64,000 nt of DNA from Pseudomonadota bacterium (GTDB lineage: Bacteria > Myxococcota_A > UBA796 > GCA-2862545), in the NCBI GenBank assembly GCA_005776945.1, contig SXOB01000053.1:1-64000 (forward strand). The letters are read 5' to 3'. Shown one piece after another: positions 33,092-41,658 of the stretch (positions within the stretch are counted from its first letter, which is position 1; each line of letters opens with the position of its first letter). The position numbers were made by a program, and so were the translations under genes. A model generated the notes under the pieces. That model was not told the DNA's origin. It worked only from the letters and a program-made list of their open reading frames with translations, and did no database searches.

Positions 33092-34584
33092 TTGGCCACC
33101 GCGGACGCGGGCGCGCCAGCCGCAATCCGCAATGGGGGAGAGGTCGCCTCGTCCTTCTCGATCGTCCCGCCCCACACGAGCGGAATGCACCAACGACGCA
33201 ACCCGGGGTACTCGACGTCGATCCAATACCGGCGCCAATCGATGTCGCCCACCGTCCAGCGAAAGTCCGGATCAGGCTCCAATGCCGACAGCGCGCGTAC
33301 GGTGTCCGTGCGGAAGACCCAGCGATGGTCATGGATGAACGGCCGGTACAAGGCCAACATCCGGTCGACGCGCTCCGCCTGGTCCGCCGTCGTGAGCGCG
33401 GCCTCACGCCAGGACCCCTCGCCGAGCTGTTCGCTGGCCCAACGGGCGAACCGAGCAACGCGCGCCGCCGCAAAGGGGCCGGGCGCCTCGGCGGGGACGG
33501 CGACGGGGTCGAGGTGGGCGAAAAGGAGGCGATCCCATCGGTTGCCGTGGTCGCGGGCCCACCGCCGCATCGCGAGGCCCGTCAGCTCGATGGTCCGGCC
33601 CAGCGTGAGCGGCCTCACATCGCCCGACGCGAGGTGCAGAAGGGCCGGGGGTTGGGGCCCCAGCGCGGCCGCGCAGGCCAGCACCAGCCCGATGGCGACG
33701 TCGTCGACGGGGACGACGTCAAAGGGCGCGTCGGGGTCCGCAGGCAGGTCGCGGAAGGCCGTCGAAATGAGCCACGCCAGAGGCCCCGACGTGTTGAGGC
33801 CCTCGTTCCAGCCCGCGAACGGAACCGCCCGCGCACATTCGACGATGCTCGGGCGCACGATCGTCACGCGGCCGCGGGCACCAATCAGGTGCTCGGCCAG
33901 CCCCTTCGTATAGGTGTAGACATTCGCCCAGCCCAGCCGTTTCGCCCGCTCCGTGATCCGCGACACCCGGCCGTCCACATCCTGGGCGACGTCCGATTCG
34001 CGACACGCGGCGAAGGCGGCCCTGACCTCCTCGATGGGGTCGAAACGGAGGCCAAGGGGAGAAACCCCGACGTCGAGTTGCTCGGAGACCAGCCCGTCGG
34101 CCATTCCGACCGCAAAGGCCGTCGACACGTGGACGAGGTGGGCGCCGAGGCGCTGGGCCAACTGCGACGCGTGATGGGCGCCAAGGGTGTTCGCCGCCAA
34201 CGCCCGCAGGGGATCTGGGGCGAAGTCCGTGAGCCCTGCACAGTGGACGACGAGGTCGATTCCACTCCGAGCGGCGAGGTCGTCTTCCGTCCAGCCGAAG
34301 AGCGGCTTTTCGACATCGGACGCCACGGCGTCCAGCCGGCTAGCGAGCCACGGCCCGAGGTGATCGCCGTGTCTGGCGCGGAGGGGTCGGAAGGCAGGGC
34401 TCGTCGCCACCATGCGTTCCACGCGTATGAGTGGCCGCTCCACCCGGCCGCGCGTGCGGACCGCGAGCAGAATCTGCACGCCCGGCAGGCGTTCGAGGAG
34501 GAAGGCGAGGAACACCTTGCCAACGAAGCCCGTGGCCCCCGTCAGCAGGATGCGTTTGCCGCTCAGCGAATCGGCGACGCTCAC
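33088..34584 (-). CDS. Fatty acyl-CoA reductase-like protein
   Basis: A 498-aa protein starting at GTG 34584. KRILLTGATGFVGKVFLAFLLERLP is the typical opening of eukaryote-like fatty acyl-CoA reductases (FAR), with HVSTAFAVG and the catalytic YTYTKGLAEHLI at about residue 220. The C-terminal ~200 residues are where the FAR 'sterile' domain would be. Such enzymes reduce acyl-CoA/ACP to aldehyde or alcohol for waxes or ether lipids. It is a second, clearly different acyl reductase in the same operon. Confidence 0.85.
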   Translation of the reverse strand: MSVADSLSGKRILLTGATGFVGKVFLAFLLERLPGVQILLAVRTRGRVERPLIRVERMVATSPAFRPLRARHGDHLGPWLASRLDAVASDVEKPLFGWTEDDLAARSGIDLVVHCAGLTDFAPDPLRALAANTLGAHHASQLAQRLGAHLVHVSTAFAVGMADGLVSEQLDVGVSPLGLRFDPIEEVRAAFAACRESDVAQDVDGRVSRITERAKRLGWANVYTYTKGLAEHLIGARGRVTIVRPSIVECARAVPFAGWNEGLNTSGPLAWLISTAFRDLPADPDAPFDVVPVDDVAIGLVLACAAALGPQPPALLHLASGDVRPLTLGRTIELTGLAMRRWARDHGNRWDRLLFAHLDPVAVPAEAPGPFAAARVARFARWASEQLGEGSWREAALTTADQAERVDRMLALYRPFIHDHRWVFRTDTVRALSALEPDPDFRWTVGDIDWRRYWIDVEYPGLRRWCIPLVWGGTIEKDEATSPPLRIAAGAPASAVAK

Positions 34585-35231
34585 GCTCCCGCCTCCACGA
34601 TGGGCCACCCACAGTCGCGCGCAAGCGAACGCAAGCCGCGGTCGGGGTGGACGGCGACGCAGGCCTCGGCGGCGGACATCAAGGGGGCGTCGTCGATCTG
34701 GCTACCGTAGACGGTGCAGCCGTCCGCGGACCCCCCGGCATGGCCCCGGAGCCAAGCGCCGTCGAGCCCACCGACGACGGGGTCGATGAGGCGACCGCTG
34801 AGGCGACCGCGCACGACCTCGAATCGATTGGCGACGACCTCGTCGGGAGCGAGGCGCTCGACGATCGCGTCCAGCGCACCGTCGGGGTGCTCAGCCACCA
34901 AGACGCGCCTGAGGCCCGATGCCCGAGCGCGCTCCCAGAGATCCCAACCGGCCGGCCGGAGGCCCTCCAACAGGACGTCGCGGCCGTAGTCCATCCCGAG
35001 CTCCGCGAGCCGATCCTCCGAGGTGCCGCGAAGCGCCCCGAAGGTCAGCCGCCGCGCCGTGGCGCCGTCGGACAGGGGCCCACGCGGCCGAAACGCGAAG
35101 CCGGCGACGACGGTGGCGAGCCCCGTGACGCGGTCGCCAAGGTGCTGGCTACGCAGCGCCATCCAGTAGGCAAAACGGGCCGGTCCGGCGTCGACGAGGA
35201 CCCCTTCGAGCCGGAAGTAGGCGCGCGACAT
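34581..35231 (-). CDS. HAD-superfamily protein with degraded catalytic motif
   Basis: A 216-aa protein from ATG 35231, preceded by a GGGGGG run; ATG 35249 adds six residues but lacks a ribosome site. The fold resembles SerB/HAD-IB phosphatases, but the nucleophile motif DxDGT reads YFRLEGVLVDAG, so the catalytic Asp is Arg and the second Asp is Glu. The metal motif near the end, usually GDSxxD, is YGSQIDDAPLMSAA. It is therefore probably not a phosphatase; a binding or scaffolding role is possible. It is the first gene of the ten-gene lipid operon, directly behind the inverted repeat. Confidence 0.7.
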   Translation of the reverse strand: MSRAYFRLEGVLVDAGPARFAYWMALRSQHLGDRVTGLATVVAGFAFRPRGPLSDGATARRLTFGALRGTSEDRLAELGMDYGRDVLLEGLRPAGWDLWERARASGLRRVLVAEHPDGALDAIVERLAPDEVVANRFEVVRGRLSGRLIDPVVGGLDGAWLRGHAGGSADGCTVYGSQIDDAPLMSAAEACVAVHPDRGLRSLARDCGWPIVEAGA

Positions 35232-35251
35232 CCCGACCCCCCAGTCCATTG

Positions 35252-35267
35252 GACTGACACGTCAGTC
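35252..35267. promoter_or_regulatory. Perfect 16-bp inverted repeat, candidate TetR operator
   Basis: Arms GACTGAC and GTCAGTC separated by AC, located 21 bases before ATG 35231 of the lipid operon. On the minus strand it follows TAGACT, a possible -10 element, so a bound repressor would cover the transcription start. TetR-family operators are commonly 14-18 bp palindromes of this kind, and the operon's last gene is a TetR regulator. The pairing of the two is inferred. Confidence 0.6.
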
Positions 35268-35293
35268 TAGCGCGCGGGCGTCCTCCACGCCGC

Positions 35294-35998
35294 CTACCCA
35301 ACCGTAGGCGCCAAAATTTCCGCAAACAGCCGATCCAGCCCGCCGTCCCCCAACTCGCCAGGCCGGACGTCCGCAGCGACCCGCCCTCGGGCCAGCACCA
35401 CAATCCTGTCGGCCACGCGCTCGACCGTCTCGGCGACGTGGGTCGACAACACCACGCTCCGCCCCGCCTCCACGCGCGCCCTCAGGAGGCCTCGCACGCG
35501 CGCCGCGCTCGGCGGGTCCAGGCCGTTGAGCGCCTCGTCCAACACCAGCAAATCCGGATCGTGCAACAGCGCCGCCGCCAGCGCCGTCCGCCGACGCATC
35601 CCTTGGCTGTACTCGCGAATCGGACGGTCGGCGTCGCTGCCGAGATCGGCGACTTCCAACGCTGCACCCACGTCGCCTACGCCACGCACCTCGGCGACGA
35701 ATTCGAGGTGCTCGCGAGCGCTGAGAAACTCGTAGACGGCGGGCTCCTCGGGGACCGCCCCAAGGTGGCGACGCGCGCCGGCCGGGTCTGCGAAGACGTC
35801 GACGCCTGCAATCGAAACGCGTCCCGAATCGGGCGCCAACAGGCCCATCACGATGCGAAGCAGCGTCGATTTCCCGGCGCCGTTGTGCCCGATCAGGCCA
35901 ACAAATTCGCCAGGGGGGACGACAAGGTCGACGTTGTGCAGCGCCAGGACCTTGCCGTACATCATCTGTACGCCTCGAACATCGAGCGCTGGCGTCAT
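35294..35998 (-). CDS. ABC transporter ATP-binding protein
   Basis: A 234-aa ATPase of the export/DRA type. Walker A GHNGAGKST (about residues 37-45), signature YSQGMRRRTALAAALL, Walker B LLVLDEALNGLD and switch His in STHVAETVERVADR. ATG 35998 overlaps the stop of the permease gene. It forms an ABC-2-like pair with that permease. Substrate unknown; it is separated from the lipid operon by 45 bases that contain the inverted repeat, so it is probably controlled apart from it. Confidence 0.93.
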   Translation of the reverse strand: MTPALDVRGVQMMYGKVLALHNVDLVVPPGEFVGLIGHNGAGKSTLLRIVMGLLAPDSGRVSIAGVDVFADPAGARRHLGAVPEEPAVYEFLSAREHLEFVAEVRGVGDVGAALEVADLGSDADRPIREYSQGMRRRTALAAALLHDPDLLVLDEALNGLDPPSAARVRGLLRARVEAGRSVVLSTHVAETVERVADRIVVLARGRVAADVRPGELGDGGLDRLFAEILAPTVG

Positions 35999-37212
35999 GC
36001 GAAACCCCACGTGAGCAATGCAAGCGAAACGGCGGCCCAACCCATGTACGCGCCTCGCCAAGGCGCCCGTCGCGCGATCGCGGAAAAAAGCAGCCCCGCT
36101 GAGACCGCCGCCTCCCCCGCGAGGGCAGCCGGCGCCCCCAACAACACCCCCGGCAAGAGGACGGCAGGCTGGCACCACGCGCCGACCACGGCGACCCGCG
36201 CCGCCCATTCCACGCCGTCGCGCCGCGGGAGCGTCGCCCGTAGAAAGGGCAGCTCTGACGTTGTCATCGCCGTGGCCACGCCCGCGACCCAGAGCGCCCC
36301 GGCCATCGTCGCGACCCGACCCCACTCTGGCTGCGACACACCCACGGCCACTGCAAGCAATCCCAACACATAAGCGCCGGTGATCACCGAGCGCCGGGCG
36401 CGCCAGCCGTCCCGCAAATCACGTAAGGCATAGGGACGCCAGGACGGCGGAAGGAACCGAACGGCCCAATCGAGCGCCACCCGCCGAGTTTCCAGGGGAT
36501 CGGCGAGGCGCGCAAGGCGCGCATCGATTTCCCCCAACACGACGCTCGCTTCGTACCAGGCGCCAAGCGACAGCGGCCCGAGCGCCCAGGCCGCAACGCC
36601 CGCCAAAGCGATCGGCACGACAAGCGCCACGCTGGGCTGTCCCACCGCGGTGGACGCGCCGGCCAGCGCGAGGCCGCCGACGGCGAGGGCGACGCCCGGC
36701 GCGTAGAGGAAGGCGGCCTGCGCGCGCGGGTTTTGCCCGCGAACCAGGTCGAGCAACGCGGCGGCCCGCGGGTCGCGCGCAAGTCGAACGGCACCGAGGT
36801 GCACCGCGCTCGACACCGTGAGGCCCATCGCCGTCGCCGACGCGATGACCCCCAACGCCCGCACCCGTTCGCCTGGATCGGGCACGGCCGCCACTGCGAC
36901 CATCGCAGCCGCAATCAGGGCGAGCTGTTCGCGGGCAGCGGTGACCACGGCGGCCCGAACCACCGCGGCTTCGTCCAACGGCAACAACGCGAGCAGATTG
37001 CGGTCCTCCGCCCGCACGATCGCCCCGTAGGTGGCCAATCCGAGCCAACCCGCCAACGCCGTCGACACGCGAAAAGTCAGCGCCGACGCATCGCCGCCGC
37101 CCGTCGTCCCCACGACCCAAGCCATCCCGCACGCCGCAGCCACACCTCCGACCTCGGCCAACGTCGCCCGACTGCGCGCCCGACGAAGGGCGAGGCGCAG
37201 ATGGACGTTCAT
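35995..37212 (-). CDS. ABC transporter permease-like membrane protein
   Basis: A 405-aa, Ala/Val-rich integral membrane protein with about nine to eleven hydrophobic segments, starting MNVHLRLALRRARSRATLAEVG. The start was placed at ATG 37212, inside the miaB stop (ATGA); the longer frame adds eight residues. No sequence motif identifies it, but its fixed position next to a lone ATPase and its helix pattern fit ABC-2-type permeases. The substrate cannot be inferred. Confidence 0.75.
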   Translation of the reverse strand: MNVHLRLALRRARSRATLAEVGGVAAACGMAWVVGTTGGGDASALTFRVSTALAGWLGLATYGAIVRAEDRNLLALLPLDEAAVVRAAVVTAAREQLALIAAAMVAVAAVPDPGERVRALGVIASATAMGLTVSSAVHLGAVRLARDPRAAALLDLVRGQNPRAQAAFLYAPGVALAVGGLALAGASTAVGQPSVALVVPIALAGVAAWALGPLSLGAWYEASVVLGEIDARLARLADPLETRRVALDWAVRFLPPSWRPYALRDLRDGWRARRSVITGAYVLGLLAVAVGVSQPEWGRVATMAGALWVAGVATAMTTSELPFLRATLPRRDGVEWAARVAVVGAWCQPAVLLPGVLLGAPAALAGEAAVSAGLLFSAIARRAPWRGAYMGWAAVSLALLTWGFA

Positions 37213-38537
37213 GCTCCGACGAGCTCGCCGCGGCACGAATGCGTGAATCCCCTCGTGACGCGCACGTCGACGAAGGAGCCAGCCAGCTCTGGCGAACCTG
37301 GGAAGTTCACCATCGTAAAGGCCGACGTCCGTCCCGCCACGACGCCTTCGTCGTGCCGCGAGGCCCCCTCGACGAGCGCGCGGACCACCGACCCTTCGAG
37401 CGACCGATGAAATTGCAGGCTGCGTTCGCGTTGCGCGTCCTGCCAGCGGGTCAGCCGCGCCGACGCCACGGCCGGATCGACCTCGTCTTTGAGCTTCAAT
37501 GCTGGGGTTCCAGGACGCGGGTTGTACTTGAAGCTGAACGAGGTGACGAAACCAGCGTCGTCGAGCAACGACATCGTCTGCTCGAAATCCTCGTCCGTCT
37601 CGCCCGGGAAACCCACGATGATGTCGGTCGACAACACGAGATCCGGCCGCGCCTTGCGCAATTGTGCGACGACGTCCAAGAAGTGTTCGCGCGTGTAGTA
37701 GCGCTTCATACGTTTGAGCACGCGGTTACTGCCACTCTGGACTGGTAGATGCAGGTGGGACGCCAACTTTGGCAAGTCGGCGTAACACTGAACCACGTCG
37801 GGCCCCATGTCCCGCGGGTGGCTCGTCGTGTACCGCAAAACCTCGAGCCCAGGCACCTCGTGGACCGCGCGCAGCAATTCCGCAAATGTTTTTTCGCCCA
37901 CGCGCTTCAGGCCGTAGCTGTTGACGTTCTGGCCGAGCAGCGTCACGTCTTTGATGCCGCGCGCGACGAGGGCCGCGACCTCCGCGACGATCGCGTCGGC
38001 GGGTCGACTCGCCTCCGCGCCGCGCGTGGCTGGAACGATGCAGAACGTGCACTTGTTGTCGCAGCCCTTTTGAATCGTGACGAAGCCGGCGACGCCCGTC
38101 GTCGCAGGGTCGATTTCGTCGGAAAACGGGTACCCATCGAGGTCGAGGAACGTCGTGTCCATGACGCGCTCACCGCGCTGCGCACGCGCCACGAGCTCAT
38201 CGACCCGGTTGACGCCGTCGGGTCCGAACACGAGATCGACCTCCGGGTAGCGCTCGAGCAGCTCGGCCCCGCGCTCCTGGGCGACACACCCGGCCACGCC
38301 GATCGTCACCCGCTGGCCGAAGCGGCGCGCCATCCGGTAGGAACCGAGGACGGAGCGCATCTTGTCGACGGCCTTCTCGCGCACCGAACAGGTGTTGACG
38401 AGCACGAGATCGGCCAGACCGGGATCATCGGTCGTGACCCAGCCCTGCGCCGTCAGCCGTGCGCGCATCTTGCCTGTGTCCACCTCGTTCATCTGGCAGC
38501 CAAGCGTATGGAAGTAGACGCGCCCCGCCCCATCCAT
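37209..38537 (-). CDS. miaB: tRNA-2-methylthio-N6-dimethylallyladenosine synthase MiaB
   Basis: A 442-aa radical-SAM methylthiotransferase that modifies A37 of tRNAs reading UNN codons. The UPF0004 domain has its three Cys (TLGCQMN, VNTCSVRE, AGCVAQERG); the radical-SAM loop is KGCDNKCTFCIVPATRG (about residues 152-168); a C-terminal TRAM-like domain holds VEGASRHDEGVVAGRTS. The NTCSVRE/CIVPxxRG pattern favours MiaB over RimO or MtaB. First gene of a unit with the ABC exporter genes. Confidence 0.95.
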   Translation of the reverse strand: MDGAGRVYFHTLGCQMNEVDTGKMRARLTAQGWVTTDDPGLADLVLVNTCSVREKAVDKMRSVLGSYRMARRFGQRVTIGVAGCVAQERGAELLERYPEVDLVFGPDGVNRVDELVARAQRGERVMDTTFLDLDGYPFSDEIDPATTGVAGFVTIQKGCDNKCTFCIVPATRGAEASRPADAIVAEVAALVARGIKDVTLLGQNVNSYGLKRVGEKTFAELLRAVHEVPGLEVLRYTTSHPRDMGPDVVQCYADLPKLASHLHLPVQSGSNRVLKRMKRYYTREHFLDVVAQLRKARPDLVLSTDIIVGFPGETDEDFEQTMSLLDDAGFVTSFSFKYNPRPGTPALKLKDEVDPAVASARLTRWQDAQRERSLQFHRSLEGSVVRALVEGASRHDEGVVAGRTSAFTMVNFPGSPELAGSFVDVRVTRGFTHSCRGELVGA

Positions 38538-38614
38538 TTCCGCCTCCGACCGCCGCCCCTACCTCGCCCCGACCCACGCGCCCAAAGGCCGGAGAGTCGC
38601 ATGTCGCCGCGCCA

Positions 38615-40447
38615 TCACCTGCAATGGTTGTCGCCGGCCTCGAAGCAGTCGTACCTGCGGCGTTCGGGCGCCGCGACCACGGCGACCCTACGGCCGCGAC
38701 GCGCGTCGACCGCTGTGACCGTGCAGTTCCCGGGGTCCGCTTCGGCTACGACGACCTCCACCGCAGCTTCCGCGCGCGCACGTTCACAGCGAACGAGCAC
38801 GCGGGATGTGTCCGGCATGTGCGACGCAAACACCAACAGACTGGGCTCCGGGTTCGCGGGGGGGGTCACCTCCTCACCCTCCGCCTCGTTGTTCACAAGC
38901 GGAGGCTCGCCCGCCGCCTCGTCGTCCCCGACGACGGCGCCCTCGGCCGCCTCGACCACGGCAATCGCGGGGTCGGCGCCGGCCCCGCCTGCGTCGTCCA
39001 GCGGCGCAGGCAGCTCGGCATCGGCCTCCGGCGCGGCCACCGCGAGCGCGCCGGGCTCAGGCTCCGCGGCCACCTCCGGAAGCTCGGTCGACTGAAAGAA
39101 CAAGCCAGCGGCGACGAACGCGACGAGGCCCGCAGCCCCCAACGCGACGAACCCCGCCATTGCCAAGGCCCCGGCCATCATCACCGGCGCCGACAAGAGC
39201 CCGCGCGCTGCGGCAGGTGGGCCTGCGCGACCGATCGGAGGCAGCGGCGGCGGAAGGCCAGCGCGGACGACCGTATGGGCGTCCTCGTCGTCTTCTTCCC
39301 AGTTTCCAACGCCCGGCAACGAGAGCGACGACTTCGAAATCACGCGAACGGGCGGCGCGAGGTTCCGCAGTGCGGGAACGCCCGCGCCGCTCGGCACGCC
39401 CGCCGCCACGACCGGTCGGGCTTGGGGGTCTGAGGGAATCGGGGGTGGGACGGTCCCTTTGCCGGCTTCGGCGGGGCCGTCCAAAGGCGCGTCTTCGACC
39501 GAACGCCCGGCCATGCCGAGGTTCGTCCGCCCCTGCTCGAATCGGTCCACGGCGTCGGCAATCGCCGGAACGGCGACGCTGGCCCATCCCGCCAAGGTCG
39601 GCTCTTGCAGCCGACGCGCGATCACGCGCAGCCGGCTCGCGACCTGGGCCGACGTCGGCCGATCCTGGGGGCCGTACGCCAGCATGTCGTAGAGCACGTC
39701 ATGGACGGCGTCCTCGATATCCGCGCTCTTGAATTCACGCACCGCAGCGAGGACCTTGAAACGCCGTTCGAAGCGGTCTTCATGTTCGACTTGGCGCAAC
39801 CCGCCCGGACCGAAGTCCTCACCGGCCAACAGCCCGAAAAGCAGCGCGCCAAGTGCGTAGACGTCCCCTGACGCCGTCGCTGGCTCGCCGAACAGCTCCT
39901 CGGGGGCGCAGCCGTCGCTCCACGTGGTGTGGGGGCGTCCCTCCGCTCCGTACCAGCCCACCTCAAGGACGTTGACCACGCCATTCGGCAGGACTCGGAC
40001 ACAGGTGGGGCGCAAACGGCGGTGCAGCATGCGCAACGCCGGCTCGCCGGGGGCATGGGGTTGGCTCCAAGCGGCATCGAGCGCTGCCGCGACGGCCGCG
40101 ATGAGTTCCAGCGCCACACGTGTGTCGAGGTGGACGCCCGCAAGGCGAAGCGCAGTCCGGATGGCCCGAACGTCGACCCCCGGAACGTGCTCGGAGATCA
40201 CGGCGAGTCGCGAGCCCGCCCGGACGACCTCACAAGGCCCAGGCAACCCGCCGTGGCGCACCCAGCCAAGTTGCCTCAAACGCTCCTGGAGCGCTCGGCC
40301 GGCCACCGCGTCGACGTCGACGGGCAGCAGCCGTGCAACGACCTCGCGCCGCGGCCCGGCCCCAGCCTCTCGCGCCGCGATCCACGCGTCGTCGCCGGTC
40401 CCGAGGGGCCGGACGAAGTGCAACCAGCGCTGATCAGCCGCTTCCAT
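38615..40447 (-). CDS. Membrane-anchored pseudokinase (Ser/Thr kinase-like), copy 1
   Basis: A 610-aa protein. Residues ~8-290 fold like a Hanks-type kinase (the APE-like SDGCAPEELFGEPATASGDVYALGALLFGLL is clear), but the catalytic residues are gone: the VAIK Lys is Arg (VVARLL, R39), HRDLKPxN reads HRRLRPTC (residues 142-149) and DFG reads EVG (162-164). A Pro-rich linker with HTVVRAGLPPPLPP leads to one membrane helix (about 425-460), then an Ala/Glu/Pro-rich stretch and a ~60-residue C-terminal domain with three Cys outside. Probably a binding or signalling scaffold. Divergent from the lipoprotein at 40505. Confidence 0.82.
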   Translation of the reverse strand: MEAADQRWLHFVRPLGTGDDAWIAAREAGAGPRREVVARLLPVDVDAVAGRALQERLRQLGWVRHGGLPGPCEVVRAGSRLAVISEHVPGVDVRAIRTALRLAGVHLDTRVALELIAAVAAALDAAWSQPHAPGEPALRMLHRRLRPTCVRVLPNGVVNVLEVGWYGAEGRPHTTWSDGCAPEELFGEPATASGDVYALGALLFGLLAGEDFGPGGLRQVEHEDRFERRFKVLAAVREFKSADIEDAVHDVLYDMLAYGPQDRPTSAQVASRLRVIARRLQEPTLAGWASVAVPAIADAVDRFEQGRTNLGMAGRSVEDAPLDGPAEAGKGTVPPPIPSDPQARPVVAAGVPSGAGVPALRNLAPPVRVISKSSLSLPGVGNWEEDDEDAHTVVRAGLPPPLPPIGRAGPPAAARGLLSAPVMMAGALAMAGFVALGAAGLVAFVAAGLFFQSTELPEVAAEPEPGALAVAAPEADAELPAPLDDAGGAGADPAIAVVEAAEGAVVGDDEAAGEPPLVNNEAEGEEVTPPANPEPSLLVFASHMPDTSRVLVRCERARAEAAVEVVVAEADPGNCTVTAVDARRGRRVAVVAAPERRRYDCFEAGDNHCR

Positions 40448-40504
40448 GGCACCAAAGGGGGACGGCGCAGCGCCGCGGCGCTACTATAGCCGACCGGAGG
40501 GACC

Positions 40505-41599
40505 GTGTTCATCGCCAGGTTCGGTGTCGCCGGCGCACTGGCGCCCCTGCTGCCGATTGCGCTGGGAGGCTGCTGGAAGCTCGAGACGGCGGACCTTCCC
40601 ATCGCAGCCCTCGACTTCACGCCCGGCGTCGGAGGCCCCGAAGATTGGCGCGTCACGCCGATCTCGATTGGCCTGGAGTGCCCCGACGGCGAAGACGTCC
40701 GGTTCCACCTCGTCCATCCGGCCGAGGCCGACCCAACGACCACCTCGTTGCCGGTCGCCATCGTGTTCCATGGCGGTGCGTTCGACTTCGTGATCGCGCC
40801 AAATGCGAGCGACCCTGTCGACGGCACCCACTACGCCGAGCCCAGCCGCCTCGAACTCGCGTTCCCCGTGCAGCAGAGCTTCGCGGTCCTTGGCATGTAC
40901 CCCTCGATCCCCGACACGATCGACGACGGCACATTGGCCTCCGCGCTCACCTCGCGCGGCGTCGCACTCCTCCTGCCCGGCAACTGCTGGGGGGACCTGT
41001 GGCACAACTCCAGAGGCATCGTCCAGAACGACACGACGCAGGACTTCTTCTTCCGCGACGGCCGCACGGCTGCCGAATGGGCCTTCCGGATGACCGCCGA
41101 TCCCGTCTTTCGTGCTGGCATCGGGGTCGAGTTTCCCTTCTCTCCGGACGTCGACCACATCTACCTTGTGGGCCTGGCCGAAGGGGCACGAGCGGTGTCC
41201 GAAGTGCTCACCGTCGACGTCGACCGCGACGGCGACGCCGACCTCCATCCCACGGCCATCGTCCTCGACAACGCGAACGACGACCTGACGCCCACCTTCG
41301 CGAACCCCGCATTGTACGGCAACCGCATCTCCGGCTTGTTGAGGATCTTCCCCGACGGCTCGGCGTCCACGTCGACCGGTAGCCTTTCGACGGCGCCGCT
41401 TCCCCCGCGCGTCGCCTACCTCTACAGCACCTCCAATCCGACGATTCCGCCCGACGCTCACGGGGCTGCGCTGGCCGCGCTCGCGGGCCACCCTGGCGCC
41501 TCCATCCGCGCGGTCGATTCCGCAGCGCCAATCCTGCTCGACGGCGCCGATCCGGCCCTGACCGACGAAGTCGTCGACTGGCTGACGTCGGACCTTTAG
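40505..41599 (+). CDS. Alpha/beta-hydrolase-like lipoprotein lacking a clear nucleophile
   Basis: A 364-aa predicted lipoprotein; GTG start with GGAGGG just upstream; signal ends at LPIALGGC (Cys23), a normal-length signal unlike many neighbours. The body has an alpha/beta-hydrolase outline: LPVAIVFHGGAFDFV (oxyanion-hole strand) and DHIYLVGLAEGARAVSEVL where the nucleophile elbow GxSxG would be, but it reads GLAEG. A calcium-loop-like DVDRDGDADLH follows. Likely a degenerate or binding-only hydrolase. It lies between two pseudokinase genes. Confidence 0.65.
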   Translation: MFIARFGVAGALAPLLPIALGGCWKLETADLPIAALDFTPGVGGPEDWRVTPISIGLECPDGEDVRFHLVHPAEADPTTTSLPVAIVFHGGAFDFVIAPNASDPVDGTHYAEPSRLELAFPVQQSFAVLGMYPSIPDTIDDGTLASALTSRGVALLLPGNCWGDLWHNSRGIVQNDTTQDFFFRDGRTAAEWAFRMTADPVFRAGIGVEFPFSPDVDHIYLVGLAEGARAVSEVLTVDVDRDGDADLHPTAIVLDNANDDLTPTFANPALYGNRISGLLRIFPDGSASTSTGSLSTAPLPPRVAYLYSTSNPTIPPDAHGAALAALAGHPGASIRAVDSAAPILLDGADPALTDEVVDWLTSDL

Positions 41600-41630
41600 A
41601 AACCATAGCGGCGGGCGGGCTGGACAGATA

Positions 41631-41655
41631 CCGGCACCGACCCCACGGGTGCCGG
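41631..41655 (+). other. Hairpin immediately before the pseudokinase start codon
   Basis: CCGGCACC (41631-41638) pairs perfectly with GGTGCCGG (41648-41655) around a nine-base loop, ending three bases before ATG 41659. No T-run follows. It occupies the place of the ribosome site, so it could limit translation or end transcription of the lipoprotein gene upstream. Confidence 0.5.
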
Positions 41656-41658
41656 CCG

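Noticed and set aside
40505-41599. Calling the lipoprotein an active esterase
   Set aside because: The oxyanion strand is present but the nucleophile elbow reads GLAEG without Ser, so activity cannot be claimed.
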